Positions 1 through 11,833 of a DNA stretch of 64,000 nucleotides are shown here, piece by piece. The stretch spans positions 756,501 through 820,500 of the forward strand of contig NZ_CP013920.1 of assembly GCF_001534665.1 (NCBI RefSeq). Reading direction: 5' to 3'. The notes beneath the pieces were generated by a model that was not told the origin of the DNA, made no database searches, and saw only the letters and a program-made list of their open reading frames with translations. Source of the stretch: Candidatus Arsenophonus lipoptenae. Its GTDB lineage: Bacteria > Pseudomonadota > Gammaproteobacteria > Enterobacterales > Enterobacteriaceae. Position 1 is the stretch's first letter, and every line of letters begins with the position of its first letter. A program made the position numbers and the translations under genes.

Positions 1-33
1 TATTTTACTATATTAATTAAAGGAAAATGAAAT

Positions 34-483
34 ATGCAAATTATTCTATTAGACAAGGTAGAAAATTTAGGTGATTTAGGTGATTATGTTAATGCTAATG
101 CTGGTTATGTCAGGAATTATTTAATTCCACGTGGAAAAGCTATGCTTGCAACTAAAAAAAATATTGATTTTTTTGAAGCACGTCGTGTTGAATTAGAAAA
201 TAAATTAGCAAATATTTTAGATATTGCAAAAGACAAAGCTAATAAAATTAATTTATTAACAGTGTTAACAATTTCTTCTAAAGCTGGTGAGGGTGGTAAA
301 TTATTTGGTTCTATAGGTGCTCGTGATATAGTACAGAGCCTTGTTAAGCATGGTATTAATATAAATAAAAATGAAGTTCGGTTACCTAATGGTTTATTAC
401 GTAATACTGGTGAATATGAAATACATTTTCAATTGCATAGAGAGGTTTTTGTAAAACTACAAGTTAATATTATTGCTGAATAA
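34..483 (+). CDS. rplI: 50S ribosomal protein L9
   Basis: L9 binds 23S rRNA near the base of the L1 stalk and helps keep reading frame. The product has 149 residues, the same length as the E. coli protein, and aligns throughout. The N-terminal rRNA-binding domain carries [13 protein letters not shown] at residues 24-36, followed by the long connecting helix and the C-terminal domain ending in NIIAE. A purine-rich ribosome site (aaagg) lies just upstream of the ATG. In relatives the gene ends the rpsF-priB-rpsR-rplI operon, and the window opens just before it, so the upstream genes are not visible. No defect is seen. Confidence 0.97.
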   Translation: MQIILLDKVENLGDLGDYVNANAGYVRNYLIPRGKAMLATKKNIDFFEARRVELENKLANILDIAKDKANKINLLTVLTISSKAGEGGKLFGSIGARDIVQSLVKHGININKNEVRLPNGLLRNTGEYEIHFQLHREVFVKLQVNIIAE

Positions 484-1493
484 CTATCTTTTTCTTTTTG
501 TTTAGAATTATATAAAGTAAAATATCATAAAATATTGTGTAAAGATAATTACATTTATATATTTTATAATTCTAATAATTAATATAAATATAAATAAATT
601 TTATTTATTATTGTATAATAAGTGATTAAAAATAATTAAAATAATTATAAGATATAAATTAAATCTTAGATATATAATAATGATAATTATAGATAATTAA
701 TTAAAGAAATTTTAATTAATTAAGTTCTCTATAGTTTATTTAATATTTGGTAATTGTTTCATTAAAAAAATAATTTATTTTAAATAATTTTATAATTCGT
801 AATTCAGATTATTATTAATAATATAGTTGTCTATATAAAATAATTAAATGCTGATAAGTTCAAAACTATGATGCTTTATGAGTTAAAAATAATAAGATAT
901 ATTATCTTATTATTAATAGATAATAAAGGTAATAAGATGAGAAATTATAAACTGTTAGTGTGATGATAATAATCATTTATTTTTTGATTAATGTTTTATT
1001 ATCATAAACTAAAAAGTTATTAAAAATCATGGGTAAATTTTTTGAGTTATTATTAATATTAGATAATAATTAGTTAAATAGTAAATATTAAGTGAATAAA
1101 GATAAAGATCTTTTGTAAATAAGAGTGTGATATGTAGCATTAATTCATTGCTGTAGTAACTGCTATAAGATGTTACTCTATTAATTAATATCGCAAATAT
1201 ATTTGATAATATATATCTATAATTTAAAGATTATTGGATCTACTTAATTAGTTATTATAATAATATATATAAATTAAAATAAATATTAATATCATTATAA
1301 GTTGTTTTTTGCTTGTTAAAAATAAATAAATAATTTAATTATATATTTTATTTCTTAAAGTGCTTTATCATATCATATTAAGCATATTATTGTTAAATTT
1401 AGTTCATTTAAACGATATGTATTATGAAAAGTAAAAAAATATTTTTTTACACTAATAACTTTTTATTGAATTTGCATAAGCCAAAAATATTTT
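484..1493. other. Gene-free A+T-rich spacer between rplI and ppa
   Basis: About 1 kb with no open frame resembling a known protein. Stops occur in all frames. I looked for remnants of genes found near rplI or ppa in E. coli (fklB, tamB, ytfP) and saw none. The only structures are a perfect hairpin at 888-914 and a 20-base A/T palindrome at 1431-1450. It is probably an eroded gene region. Confidence 0.6.
888..914. repeat. Perfect 12-bp inverted repeat with 3-base loop
   Basis: The arm aataataagata at 888-899 is repeated exactly in reverse complement at 903-914, with loop tat. It lies about 400 bases after the rplI stop. No T-run follows on either strand, so it is not a classical terminator. 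Some 12-bp arms are expected by chance in DNA this rich in A+T. Confidence 0.4.
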
Positions 1494-2021
1494 TTATTTA
1501 GATGCACGTTCAAAAGCAGAAATAATTTCTGATTTTGCTACATTAATATCCCCCCAATTTTCAATTTTTACCCATTTTTTTTGTTCTAAATTCTTATAGT
1601 GTTCAAAAAAATGTTGAATTTGAGATTTTAATAATTTAGGCAAATCTTGAATATCTTTAATGTCATTATATTCTTTAGTCAATTTAAAATGGGGTACAGC
1701 GATTAATTTTACATCTTCACCTGATTCATCTTTCATTTTTAATACACCTATTGGACGACAACGAATTACTATTCCTGTTTGTAGAGGATAAGGTGTTGGC
1801 ACTAATACATCAACTGGATCTCCATCAAGCGAAAGTGTATGATTTATATATCCATAATTACATGGATAGAACATAGTGGTAGATATAAATCGATCTACAA
1901 ATATATTGCCAGTATTTTTGTCTACTTCATATTTTATTGGATTAGTATTTGCTGGAATTTCTATAATGACATATATATCTTCAGGTAAATTTTTTCCAGC
2001 TGGAACATTATTTAAGCTCAT
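1494..2021 (-). CDS. ppa: Inorganic pyrophosphatase
   Basis: Soluble family I pyrophosphatase that hydrolyses PPi to two phosphates and so pulls nucleotide and aminoacyl-tRNA synthesis forward. The product has 175 residues against 176 in E. coli. The metal-binding signature DGDPVDVLV has its three aspartates at residues 66, 68 and 71. A further conserved Asp at 103 lies in the ESGEDVKL segment. [14 protein letters not shown] precedes the signature as in the family. The start shares the [10 protein letters not shown] opening with homologues. The gene stands alone between two gene-poor spacers. Confidence 0.97.
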   Translation of the reverse strand: MSLNNVPAGKNLPEDIYVIIEIPANTNPIKYEVDKNTGNIFVDRFISTTMFYPCNYGYINHTLSLDGDPVDVLVPTPYPLQTGIVIRCRPIGVLKMKDESGEDVKLIAVPHFKLTKEYNDIKDIQDLPKLLKSQIQHFFEHYKNLEQKKWVKIENWGDINVAKSEIISAFERASK

Positions 2022-2619
2022 AAAATATCCTTTTAAAAATTAAATATTTATTATATATATGTACATTATAGATATTTGTAAATCAAAGAAGTAATTATTA
2101 ATTATAATTTATTTTATAATAAAAATGTTTTTCTGAAAAGGAAAATAAAATAATAATTTATAAAAGTATATTTCATATATTTTAGTATATTGTTAACATT
2201 AAATATATTTTAACAATATTTTTAAAATTATTAAAGTTTAATATATTTTAAATAATATATATTTTTACTGTAAAATTACATTATTAATCTTTATAATACA
2301 TTATAAAGATAAAATTTATTTTTATAAAAATTAAGTTTTTTAAAATATAAAAAAATAATTTCAGTAATTTTGTTTATAATAATAATTAATAGTAAATTAA
2401 TAATTAGCAGTAAAATACTAATATATATTCAGAATTATTAATTATTAATCTATTTGTAATTTTTAATTATAATTAATTAATATTTTATGTAAGTATTATA
2501 ATACTTTGCTTTTATGATTATTTTTGAATAAATAAAATTTAATTTATTATATGGAATTGTTTTTAATTTTAGTTGTTTTCAAAAAAAATTAGCATAAAGT
2601 ATATAAAGGAGTATTAAGT
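2022..2619. other. Divergent gene-free region between ppa and mdh
   Basis: About 600 bases, nearly all A and T, between genes facing away from each other, so it should hold both promoters. In E. coli argR lies next to mdh, but I could not recognise any argR sequence here. An 11-bp inverted repeat (arms atctttataat and attataaagat at 2287-2310) sits near the middle. No open frame is convincing. Confidence 0.55.
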
Positions 2620-3564
2620 ATGAAAGTTGTTATTCTTGGAGCAGCTGGTGGCGTGGGGCAAGTGCTTGCATTACTTCTTAAAAATCAGCTACCAGCAGGA
2701 ACAGATCTTTCTCTTTATGATATTTCTTCTGTAATTATTGGTATCGCTAAAGATTTAGATCATATTCCAACTGATGTAAATGTGATTGGCTATACTAGTA
2801 TAAATTATGTATCTGCACTTCAAAATGCTAATATAGTATTAATTGCAGCTGGTATTACAAGACAACCTAATATGAATCGTTCAGATTTATTTAATACTAA
2901 TGCTATTATTATTTTTAATTTGATCAAAAAAATTGCTTATAACTGTCCTAAGGCATTAATTGGAATTATTACTAACCCCATTAATGCAATGGTCCCTTTG
3001 GCAGCTAAAGTATTAAAAAAAAATGGGGTTTACAATAGAGATAGATTATTCGGTATAACAACATTAGATGTTATCCGTTCTAATATTTTTGTTGCTAAAT
3101 TAAAAGGCAAAAAAGCTCAAGATATTGAAGTAGTAGTTATTGGTGGTCATTCTAAAATGACTATTTTACCATTACTATCTCATATTCCAGATATTAGTTT
3201 TAATCTTAAAGAAATAGAATACTTAACTAGTTGTATACAGAATGCTGGTACTACAATTGTTGAAGCAAAATTAGGTTGTGGATCAGCTACATTATCTATG
3301 GGTTATGCTGCTACTCGTTTTTGTTTATCTTTAATCCAAGGTTTATATGGTAAAGAAAATGTAATCGAGTGTGCTTATATAGAAAGTGATATTGGATACA
3401 CTAGTTTTTTTGCTCATCAAATCAGTTTAGGTATAAATGGTATAAAGGATAGATTCCCTATTGGTATTATTAGCAAATTTGAAAAAAAATTGCTAGAAAA
3501 TATGTTAGATGAACTTAATAAAGATATTAAGTTAGGTGAATATTTTGTTGAAAACATGATATAA
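2620..3564 (+). CDS. mdh: Malate dehydrogenase (NAD)
   Basis: Interconverts malate and oxaloacetate with NAD in the cytoplasm. The product has 314 residues (312 in E. coli). The dinucleotide loop GAAGGVGQ is at residues 7-14. The substrate-binding and catalytic residues are all present: Arg81, Arg87, Asn119, Asp150, Arg153 and His177 (in IGGHSK). An aaaggag ribosome site precedes the ATG. The sequence is less conserved than its neighbours: NPVNTT of E. coli reads NPINAM, and the region after [10 protein letters not shown] is divergent. The active site is nevertheless complete, so I read it as functional. No other TCA-cycle gene is in the window. Confidence 0.96.
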   Translation: MKVVILGAAGGVGQVLALLLKNQLPAGTDLSLYDISSVIIGIAKDLDHIPTDVNVIGYTSINYVSALQNANIVLIAAGITRQPNMNRSDLFNTNAIIIFNLIKKIAYNCPKALIGIITNPINAMVPLAAKVLKKNGVYNRDRLFGITTLDVIRSNIFVAKLKGKKAQDIEVVVIGGHSKMTILPLLSHIPDISFNLKEIEYLTSCIQNAGTTIVEAKLGCGSATLSMGYAATRFCLSLIQGLYGKENVIECAYIESDIGYTSFFAHQISLGINGIKDRFPIGIISKFEKKLLENMLDELNKDIKLGEYFVENMI

Positions 3565-3713
3565 AATAAATATTAATAATAGTTATTAAAATTTTAAAAT
3601 TTTTTATATTTTATAATCTAATAATATTATAATACATAAATATTTTATATTGTATTGATTAGTACTTTAAAAGTAGAATAATCTTAAAGTGATAAATTCT
3701 AAAAAATAATATA

Positions 3714-4685
3714 TTATGATGTATGTTGAATTGAAATATATACTAAACTAATCAAAGCATCTTTATATGAGGTGTCAGATAAAATATCAAGAGCTTTAAT
3801 TGCCTTATCTGCCTCTTCTTTAGCTCTTTTTTTAGTATATTCTAGGGAACCACAACGTTTCATAGTAATCAGTATGATATCCAGTAAATTTCGGCCATTA
3901 CCTTTTTTTATTAAATTACGAATAAGTTTTGATTCTTCTTTAGTACCATTTTCCATTGCGTGAAGTAAAGGTAATGTTAGTTTACCTTCATTTAAATCAT
4001 CACCAATATTTTTCCCAAAAGTACTACTATTTGAATCATAATCCATAAGATCGTCAATCAATTGAAATGCAGTTCCAAGATAACGACCATAATTTCGTAG
4101 AGCTTGCTGTTGTGTATCATTAGCACCTGATACAATTGCTGATGCATGTGTTGTTGCTTCAAATAATCGTGCAGTTTTGCTATATATTATCTGCATATAA
4201 GTATTTTCAGTGATATTTGGATTATTACAATTTATTAATTGTAAAATTTCACCTTCAGCAATAATATTTGTTGCATCAGACATTAATTTTAGAATTGGTA
4301 GAGAATTGAGTTCTGTCATCATTTGAAAAGATTTAGTATAGATGAAATCTCCTACTAATACACTAGCTGCGTTGCCAAAAATAGCATTTGCAGTTCTTTT
4401 ACCACGTCGCAAAAGTGATTTATCAATTACATCATCATGTAGTAAAGTAGCTGTATGAATAAATTCAACTAATGCAGCTATATTAATATGGTTTTCCCCT
4501 TTATATCTAAGCGCTTTTCCGATTAAAATAGCAATCATTGGTCTAATTTTTTTACCTCCAGAACTAATAATATAGTTGCCTAATTGATTAATTAAGTGTA
4601 TATCTGAATTTAATTGATTTAAAATTATTTTATTAACTGCTTCCATATCTTTTGCAGTTAATTTTATAATTGATTTTAGATTCAT
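3714..4685 (-). CDS. ispB: Octaprenyl diphosphate synthase
   Basis: Extends farnesyl diphosphate with isopentenyl units to make the octaprenyl side chain of ubiquinone and menaquinone. The product has 323 residues, as in E. coli, and matches along its length. The first aspartate-rich motif, HDDVID, has Asp84, Asp85 and Asp88. The second, DDLMD, has Asp211, Asp212 and Asp215. GGKKIRPM at 43-50 is the conserved IPP-binding segment. It is divergent from rplU, as in E. coli. Its product is the substrate of UbiA, encoded further along, so side-chain supply for quinones is kept. Confidence 0.97.
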   Translation of the reverse strand: MNLKSIIKLTAKDMEAVNKIILNQLNSDIHLINQLGNYIISSGGKKIRPMIAILIGKALRYKGENHINIAALVEFIHTATLLHDDVIDKSLLRRGKRTANAIFGNAASVLVGDFIYTKSFQMMTELNSLPILKLMSDATNIIAEGEILQLINCNNPNITENTYMQIIYSKTARLFEATTHASAIVSGANDTQQQALRNYGRYLGTAFQLIDDLMDYDSNSSTFGKNIGDDLNEGKLTLPLLHAMENGTKEESKLIRNLIKKGNGRNLLDIILITMKRCGSLEYTKKRAKEEADKAIKALDILSDTSYKDALISLVYISIQHTS

Positions 4686-4847
4686 TTTATAAAATTTCTA
4701 TTTAAATAACATTATTGAGTAATATTGTTTTATTTTGTTTATTTTGATATTAATTGTACTGTAAAATTAATTACAAATGAATGTTTAGATATATTTTATA
4801 AGGCTGATTTTTATTATTAATTTTGTATTGTTTTAATTGGAGTTCGT

Positions 4848-5156
4848 ATGTATGCAATTTTCAAAAATGGGGGCAAGCAATATAAAATTAGAGAAGGTGA
4901 AATAATTCGTCTAGAGAAATTAAATGCTAAAACAGGTGTCATTGTTGAGTTTGATCAAATATTAATGATAGTGGATGGTAATAATATTAAAATTGGTACT
5001 CCTACTATTAAGGACGCTAAAATAACTGCTGAAGTCGTTGCTCATGGACGTGAGAAAAAAATTAAAATTATCAAGTTTAAGCGCCGTAAACATAGCCGTA
5101 AACAAAAAGGTCATCGACAATGGTTTAGTGATGTTAAAATTATTAATATTTTTTAA
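4848..5156 (+). CDS. rplU: 50S ribosomal protein L21
   Basis: L21 binds 23S rRNA domain V together with L20. The product has 102 residues (103 in E. coli) and keeps the conserved opening [12 protein letters not shown]. The basic C-terminal motif [16 protein letters not shown] is present at about residues 73-88. A ttggag ribosome site precedes the ATG. It is the first gene of the rplU-rpmA pair, followed after 22 bases by rpmA. Only one residue is missing from the C-terminal end. Confidence 0.97.
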   Translation: MYAIFKNGGKQYKIREGEIIRLEKLNAKTGVIVEFDQILMIVDGNNIKIGTPTIKDAKITAEVVAHGREKKIKIIKFKRRKHSRKQKGHRQWFSDVKIINIF

Positions 5157-5178
5157 TTATTACTTAGGAAATCAAGTT

Positions 5179-5436
5179 ATGGCTCATAAAAAAGCTGGAG
5201 GCTCGACGCGTAATGGTCGTGATTCTAAATCAAAGAGATTAGGTGTGAAACGTTTTGGTGGTGAATTTGTCGTTCCTGGTAGTATCATCGTTCGTCAAAG
5301 GGGCACTAAATTTCACGCTGGAAACAATGTTGGATGCGGTCGAGATTATACTTTATTCGCATTAATAGGAGGGAAAATTGAATTTGAAATTAAAGGAATT
5401 AAAAATCGTAAATATGTAAGTATTAATCCTAGCTAA
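5179..5436 (+). CDS. rpmA: 50S ribosomal protein L27
   Basis: L27 reaches towards the peptidyl transferase centre with its N-terminal tail. The product has 85 residues, the family length in E. coli. It begins [16 protein letters not shown] and contains [16 protein letters not shown] longer frame is open upstream, but it overlaps rplU out of phase. The start is set by the MAHKK alignment and by a taggaa ribosome site 8 bases upstream. There is no cleavable N-terminal extension of the Firmicutes type. It is co-transcribed with rplU and followed by a hairpin terminator. Confidence 0.97.
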   Translation: MAHKKAGGSTRNGRDSKSKRLGVKRFGGEFVVPGSIIVRQRGTKFHAGNNVGCGRDYTLFALIGGKIEFEIKGIKNRKYVSINPS

Positions 5437-5449
5437 TTATTTCTTTATA

Positions 5450-5497
5450 AATAGCATAAAAATCATAGCAAAATTTTGCTGTGCCTTTTATGCTATT
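5450..5497 (+). terminator. Nested hairpin, likely terminator after rpmA
   Basis: The outer arms aatagcataaaa (5450-5461) and ttttatgctatt (5486-5497) are perfectly complementary over 12 bp. Inside lies a self-complementary agcaaaattttgct (5467-5480). A short T-run ends the second arm. It starts 13 bases after the rpmA stop and lies 43 bases before obgE, so it probably ends or attenuates rplU-rpmA transcripts. Confidence 0.6.
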
Positions 5498-5524
5498 TTC
5501 ATAAAATGAAAATATAGTTTTTAA

Positions 5525-6586
<1,062 letters not shown>

Positions 6587-7245
6587 CGCTATATTTATAT
6601 AAGACTAATTTTTATATATAATTATATCTATTAATGTAATTTATTTAATAATAAATAAAATTTATTAAAAGTTTAAATTAAGATAATATTTTAGAAAAAT
6701 TAATTAATATTATTTTTATTTTAAAGATGCTAGAAAATAATTTATAATATGTAATATATTCTATAGTTTTATGATTATATGATAATTTTATTACTATGAT
6801 AGTATATACCTATATAGATAGATAATAGTATATTATTAGTTGATTAATACTTTACATTTAATAATGTATTGTGAAATTATAGTATTATTAGTTAGTACTA
6901 AATTTTACTGTAATTATAATACATATTATTTTTCTTACTATAAAAATACCTGAAATGTGATCATATTATTAGTTTATTTAGTCAGTAATCTATTGTTAAT
7001 ATTTTGATTTTTAAAATATAATAAGTTAAAATGCAATATTTTAAATATAAATTTAAATGACTTAGTATTAAGTATATATGATATTTTAATTCAAATAACT
7101 AATTTAAACTGTGAAATATTTGTTATAATAATGAATTAAAATCATATTTTTAGTTTTAAATTTTATTTTTTAAAAAGTAGTAATTTATTTAAATTAATAA
7201 AAATTTAATATTTCTTTAAGTTAGAAGAATCAGAGGAATTTATGA
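6587..7245. other. Gene-free spacer between obgE and greA
   Basis: About 660 bases of A+T-rich DNA with stops in every frame. In E. coli dacB lies between obgE and greA, on the opposite strand. I looked for the DacB active-site motifs and did not find them, so that gene seems erased or deleted. The greA ribosome site (agagga) is at 7232-7237. Confidence 0.55.
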
Positions 7246-7722
7246 ATGAAACGGATTCCAATGACTATACGTGGTGTAGAAAAATTACGTAAAAAATTAG
7301 AGTTTTTAAAAAACATTCGTCGTCCTGAAATAATTTCTGCCATTGCAGAAGCTCGTAAACATGGTGATTTGAAAGAAAATATAGAATATCATTCAGCTCG
7401 TGAGCAACAAGGATTCTGTGAAGGCAGTATTCAAGAAATTGAAGCAAAATTATCTAATGCACAAATTATTGACGTAACAAAAATTAAAAATGAAGGCCGA
7501 GTAATATTTGGCGCAACAATAATTTTATTTAATATCATAATAAATGAAAATGAAACTTATCGTATTGTTGGTGATGATGAATCTGATATAAAGGAGAATT
7601 TGATTTCTATTAACTCTCCTATAGCAAGAGGTTTAATTGGAAAAACTACTGGCGATGAAGTAATAATCAATACTCCTGGTGGTAATGTTAAATATAAAAT
7701 TTTAAGAGTACAGTATATTTGA
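7246..7722 (+). CDS. greA: Transcript cleavage factor GreA
   Basis: Rescues backtracked RNA polymerase by stimulating cleavage of the nascent RNA end. The product has 158 residues, as in E. coli. The N-terminal coiled coil includes [20 protein letters not shown] with the acidic tip (Asp and Glu) that coordinates catalytic magnesium. The C-terminal domain contains [11 protein letters not shown]. An overlapping ATG at 7242 is in another frame that soon stops. The start at 7246 gives [10 protein letters not shown], matching homologues, with agagga upstream. The gene stands alone and ends with a TGA stop, which shows that TGA is not reassigned. Confidence 0.97.
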   Translation: MKRIPMTIRGVEKLRKKLEFLKNIRRPEIISAIAEARKHGDLKENIEYHSAREQQGFCEGSIQEIEAKLSNAQIIDVTKIKNEGRVIFGATIILFNIIINENETYRIVGDDESDIKENLISINSPIARGLIGKTTGDEVIINTPGGNVKYKILRVQYI

Positions 7723-8440
7723 AAATTATTTTTTTGTTTTTGCAGAAAAATTAGATAATGTTTTTGAAATGGTATAGTATTTTTTTATAGTTATAAAAGT
7801 TATCTATTTTAGATAAAGCAATATTAATATAAATACAGCAAATACAAATTTAAATTTAATTTCATGATTTTTTCATTACTTTTATTTTAAAATTTATTAT
7901 TATATGTATTATAAAAATTATTTTTTGAATAATTATATTGACTGTGTTGGTTACATGTAGTTTTTTAAAAAAAATTTAAGTATTTATTTTAAATTATTTT
8001 TTATTAAGTGTTAATATAGTATAGTTTATACAACTTTTAAACAAATTTTAGTATTTTTATTTATTTTATAAAATAAAAGTTATCATATATTATATAGCAG
8101 AGTCTTACTCTGGTTTATTATTAATACTTAAGATTAAAAATAAAAATATTGTAGAGTTATAGTTAATGTATTTAAGCTAATAAATATTTGATTAGTTAAA
8201 GTTAATTAACATTTATTATTAGTTAATTATGTATAATTTAATGATGATTTTAATATAGATTTAGTTATTTATTTAGTTATTTACTTAATTATATAAGGCA
8301 AATTATTTATATAAGTGGATATTACAATAAATGTAATTCAAGCAAGTTGTTTATAAAATTTTTCATGACGGCAGGATGTAAAATACAGTATCTTATACGT
8401 TATCTATTTAATGAATTTGCAATTAAAGAGGTTTCATCCC
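7723..8440. other. Gene-free spacer before ftsH
   Basis: About 700 bases without a credible frame. In E. coli yhbY and rlmE lie between greA and ftsH. No RlmE motif (such as the SAM-binding DLGAAPGGWSQ) can be read, so rlmE is absent here. The last 40 bases before ftsH look conserved in kind and include aaagagg at 8425-8431, the probable ftsH ribosome site. Confidence 0.55.
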
Positions 8441-10369
8441 TTGAGTGATATGGCTAAAAACCTGATTCTGTGGGTAGTTATTGCAGTAGTGCTTATATCT
8501 CTATTCCAGAATTTTGGTCCTAGCGATTCAAATAATCGCAAGGTGAATTATTCTACTTTTATAAATGAGTTAATTCAAGATCAAATTAGTGAAGTGCGGA
8601 TTTCTGATCGTGAAATTAGTGTTAAGAAAACAGACAATAGTCGTTATACGACGTACATTCCAGTAAGAGAAGACTCAAGATTATTAGATACATTACTTGA
8701 AAGACATGTCACTGTTATTGGTGAACCACCTCAAGAACAAAGTTTCTTAGCAACTATTTTTATTTCCTGGTTTCCAATGTTATTATTAATTGGAGTTTGG
8801 ATTTTTTTTATGCGCCAAATGCAAGGGGCTGGTGGTAAAGGTGCTATGTCTTTTGGCAAAAGTAAAGCTCGTATGTTAACAGAAGATCAAATCAAAACAA
8901 CTTTTGCAGATGTTGCAGGTTGTGATGAAGCTAAAGAAGAAGTTAGTGAGTTAGTTGAATATTTGCGTGAACCTGGACGGTTTCAAAAGTTAGGTGGTAA
9001 AATTCCTAAGGGCATTTTGATGGTAGGTCCTCCAGGAACGGGTAAAACATTATTAGCAAAAGCTATTGCTGGTGAAGCAAAAGTTCCTTTCTTTACTATT
9101 TCTGGTTCAGATTTTGTAGAAATGTTTGTTGGTGTGGGTGCTTCTCGTGTTAGAGATATGTTTGAACAATCAAAAAAAACTGCACCTTGTATAATTTTTA
9201 TTGATGAAATAGATGCTGTTGGTAGACAACGTGGTGCTGGTTTAGGAGGAGGACATGATGAACGTGAGCAGACACTTAATCAAATGCTGGTAGAAATGGA
9301 TGGATTCGAAGGCAATGAAGGTATTATTGTTATTGCAGCTACAAATCGCCCAGATGTTTTAGATCCGGCGTTATTACGTCCAGGACGTTTTGATCGACAA
9401 GTTATTGTAGCTTTACCTGACGTTCGTGGTCGTGAACAGATTTTAAAGATTCATATGCGTCGTGTGCCTTTAGATCTTAATGTTGATGCTTCTGTATTAG
9501 CACGAGGAACACCAGGTTTTTCTGGTGCCGATTTAGCTAATTTAGTTAATGAAGCTGCACTTTTTGCAGCTCGGTGTAATAAATCTGTTGTTGCAATGTT
9601 AGAGTTTGAAAAAGCAAAAGATAAAATAATGATGGGCGCAGAGCGTCGTTCTATGGTTATGACAGAAGCACAAAAAGAATCTACTGCTTATCATGAAGCT
9701 GGTCATGCAATTATAGGACGTATTGTTCCAGAACATGATCCTGTTCATAAAGTAACAATTATCCCTAGAGGGCGTACTTTAGGTGTAACATTTTTTTTAC
9801 CAGAGGGAGATCAAATTAGTGCAAGTAGACAAAAACTAGAAAGTCAAATTTCTACACTTTATGGTGGTCGACTAGCTGAAGAAATTATTTATGGATCAGA
9901 AAGAGTATCAACTGGTGCATCAAATGATATTAAAATAGCAACTAATCTTGCCCGTAATATGGTTACCCAATGGGGTTTTTCTGAAAAATTAGGCCCATTG
10001 CTTTATGCTGAAGAAGAAAGTGAAGTTTTTCTTGGTCGTTCATTTGCAAAAGTTAATCATATATCAGATGAAACTGCTAGGGCTATTGATAAAGAAATTA
10101 AAGCAATAATTGATCGTAATTATAAACGAGCCCATAAAATTTTAAATGATCATATGGATATTTTACATGCAATGAAGGATGCATTAATGAAATATGAAAC
10201 TATTGATGCACTTCAAATAGAAGATTTAATGAATCGGCGTCCAGTTAGAACACCAGTTGGATGGGATGATAATAATATCACTACTACTATAAAGTATCCA
10301 TTAAAAGAAAATTCAAAAAAGAACATTACTGTAACTCATGATGAAAATAGTTTACATGGACATGATTAA
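8441..10369 (+). CDS. ftsH: ATP-dependent zinc metalloprotease FtsH
   Basis: Membrane-anchored AAA+ protease that degrades LpxC, heat-shock sigma factor and misassembled membrane proteins. Two N-terminal membrane segments flank a periplasmic region. The AAA module has Walker A GPPGTGKT, Walker B IIFIDEID and the SRH segment RPGRFDRQ. The zinc site is HEAGH. Start choice: the frame is open from an ATG at 8411, but the ribosome site aaagagg (8425-8431) lies inside that extension. Nine bases after it is a TTG giving [11 protein letters not shown], matching homologues. An ATG at 8450 (MAKN) is the other option. The C-terminal tail after the protease domain is diverged but not shortened much. Confidence 0.96.
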   Translation: MSDMAKNLILWVVIAVVLISLFQNFGPSDSNNRKVNYSTFINELIQDQISEVRISDREISVKKTDNSRYTTYIPVREDSRLLDTLLERHVTVIGEPPQEQSFLATIFISWFPMLLLIGVWIFFMRQMQGAGGKGAMSFGKSKARMLTEDQIKTTFADVAGCDEAKEEVSELVEYLREPGRFQKLGGKIPKGILMVGPPGTGKTLLAKAIAGEAKVPFFTISGSDFVEMFVGVGASRVRDMFEQSKKTAPCIIFIDEIDAVGRQRGAGLGGGHDEREQTLNQMLVEMDGFEGNEGIIVIAATNRPDVLDPALLRPGRFDRQVIVALPDVRGREQILKIHMRRVPLDLNVDASVLARGTPGFSGADLANLVNEAALFAARCNKSVVAMLEFEKAKDKIMMGAERRSMVMTEAQKESTAYHEAGHAIIGRIVPEHDPVHKVTIIPRGRTLGVTFFLPEGDQISASRQKLESQISTLYGGRLAEEIIYGSERVSTGASNDIKIATNLARNMVTQWGFSEKLGPLLYAEEESEVFLGRSFAKVNHISDETARAIDKEIKAIIDRNYKRAHKILNDHMDILHAMKDALMKYETIDALQIEDLMNRRPVRTPVGWDDNNITTTIKYPLKENSKKNITVTHDENSLHGHD

Positions 10370-10984
10370 TAATCATGGATATATAAATATATAAAAATAA
10401 TTATAAATTAAAAATAAAAATATAGTTTAAGTTATAATTAATTTTTTGCTGTTTAGATAAACTTAAACATTATTAAATAAGCTTAGTATTATTTGCTATA
10501 ATTCATTTAAAAATATTATTTTAATACATGAATATCATTTTTATTATTTAATTAATGCTAACTAAATTATAATTCAGTTAGTATATGAATTTGCGCTATA
10601 TTAGTAATATTTTCATTTATAAAATAAATTACTTTTTTTTAATTTTTAAAAATATTGTAAAAATTATATTTACATGTATTTTTAACTTTTAGATGTATCT
10701 TTTTAGAATATTACAAAAATCTTATTTCATAAATAATAGTTGTCATTCTAGCAATAATAAGTATTTATTTTAAATAATGAGACAAGGAATTTTATAGTTA
10801 ATTTAATTTATAAATCAGTTATAAATTAAGTATGCTTATATTCTTAACTCTTATGGTATAGCTAAAAAGTAGTTTTATATAAATTTAGTTTTATAGCCCT
10901 TCTATAATTTATGAAAAAAATATTAATTAACCTATATTGAAGATTTTTATCTTCAATTTGTATTTTATATTAAATAAGGTAATT
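10370..10984. other. Gene-free spacer between ftsH and folP
   Basis: In E. coli ftsH and folP are nearly adjacent, so these 600 bases are an expansion rather than a lost gene that I can name. A 9-bp inverted repeat (gtttaagtt at 10425 and aacttaaac at 10460) lies 55 bases after ftsH and could be a weak terminator. The folP ribosome site (aagg) is at the right edge. Otherwise I see nothing. Confidence 0.5.
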
Positions 10985-11833
10985 ATGAAAATTTCTACTA
11001 GAAATATGAATTTTAATTTTAATTCTCCTATTGTTATGGGGATATTAAATATTACTCCTGATTCTTTTTCTGATGGTGGATTATACAATTGTTATGATTA
11101 TGCAGTTAAACATGCATCTAGTATGATAAAAGATGGTGCTTCAATTATTGACATTGGTGGCGAATCGACTAGGCCTGGTGCCCATAAAGTAAGTTTACAA
11201 CAAGAACTGGAAAGGGTTATACCAATAATTAAAGCGGTTACTAAAAATTTTGATGTTTTAGTATCGGTAGATACATCTAAAGCTATTGTTATGGAAGAAG
11301 CATATAAAGCAGGAGTACATATTATTAATGATATTCGCTCATTGCATGAACCTGGTGCGTTAGAAGTTGCTTCAAAAACAGGGTTACCAATTTGTATTAT
11401 GCATATGTTAGGTAGCCAGAAAATTATGCAAAAAAATATTAATTATAAAAATATAGTATCTGAAGTAAAAAAACAATTATTAAATGAAATTAATCGCTGT
11501 GAGATAAATGGTATTAAAAAAAATCGTTTAATCATAGATCCAGGTTTTGGTTTTGGTAAAAATTTAAATCATAATTATCAATTATTAGCAAAATTACATG
11601 AATTTAATAGTTTAGGAGTCCCATTATTAGTTGGTATGTCACGTAAATCTATGATAGGTGAATTGTTGAATGTGCCAACAAATAATCGACTTGTTGGTAG
11701 TATTAGTTGTGCAGTCATTGCAGCTATGAAAGGAGCACAAATTATTCGTGTCCATGATGTAAAAGAAACCGTACAAGCTATGAAAATTGTTCATGAAATC
11801 CTTTTAATAAAGGAAATGAATAATTATGAGTAA
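10985..11833 (+). CDS. folP: Dihydropteroate synthase
   Basis: Condenses p-aminobenzoate with hydroxymethyl-dihydropterin diphosphate in folate synthesis; it is the sulfonamide target. The product has 282 residues, exactly the E. coli length. It carries [11 protein letters not shown] near the N-terminus, [17 protein letters not shown] and the closing [10 protein letters not shown]. An upstream in-frame ATG at 10937 would add 16 residues with no homology. The start at 10985 has aagg upstream and matches homologues. The last 8 bases overlap the start of glmM, so translation is probably coupled. Confidence 0.96.
   Translation: MKISTRNMNFNFNSPIVMGILNITPDSFSDGGLYNCYDYAVKHASSMIKDGASIIDIGGESTRPGAHKVSLQQELERVIPIIKAVTKNFDVLVSVDTSKAIVMEEAYKAGVHIINDIRSLHEPGALEVASKTGLPICIMHMLGSQKIMQKNINYKNIVSEVKKQLLNEINRCEINGIKKNRLIIDPGFGFGKNLNHNYQLLAKLHEFNSLGVPLLVGMSRKSMIGELLNVPTNNRLVGSISCAVIAAMKGAQIIRVHDVKETVQAMKIVHEILLIKEMNNYE

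Noticed and set aside
1431-1450. The 20-base palindrome gtaaaaaaatatttttttac downstream of ppa as a terminator
   Set aside because: It has no loop and consists of A and T runs; such palindromes arise easily at this composition.
5038-5178. The extended frame upstream of rpmA that overlaps rplU
   Set aside because: It is out of phase with L21 coding sequence and gives no L27 homology; the real L27 start is MAHKK at 5179.
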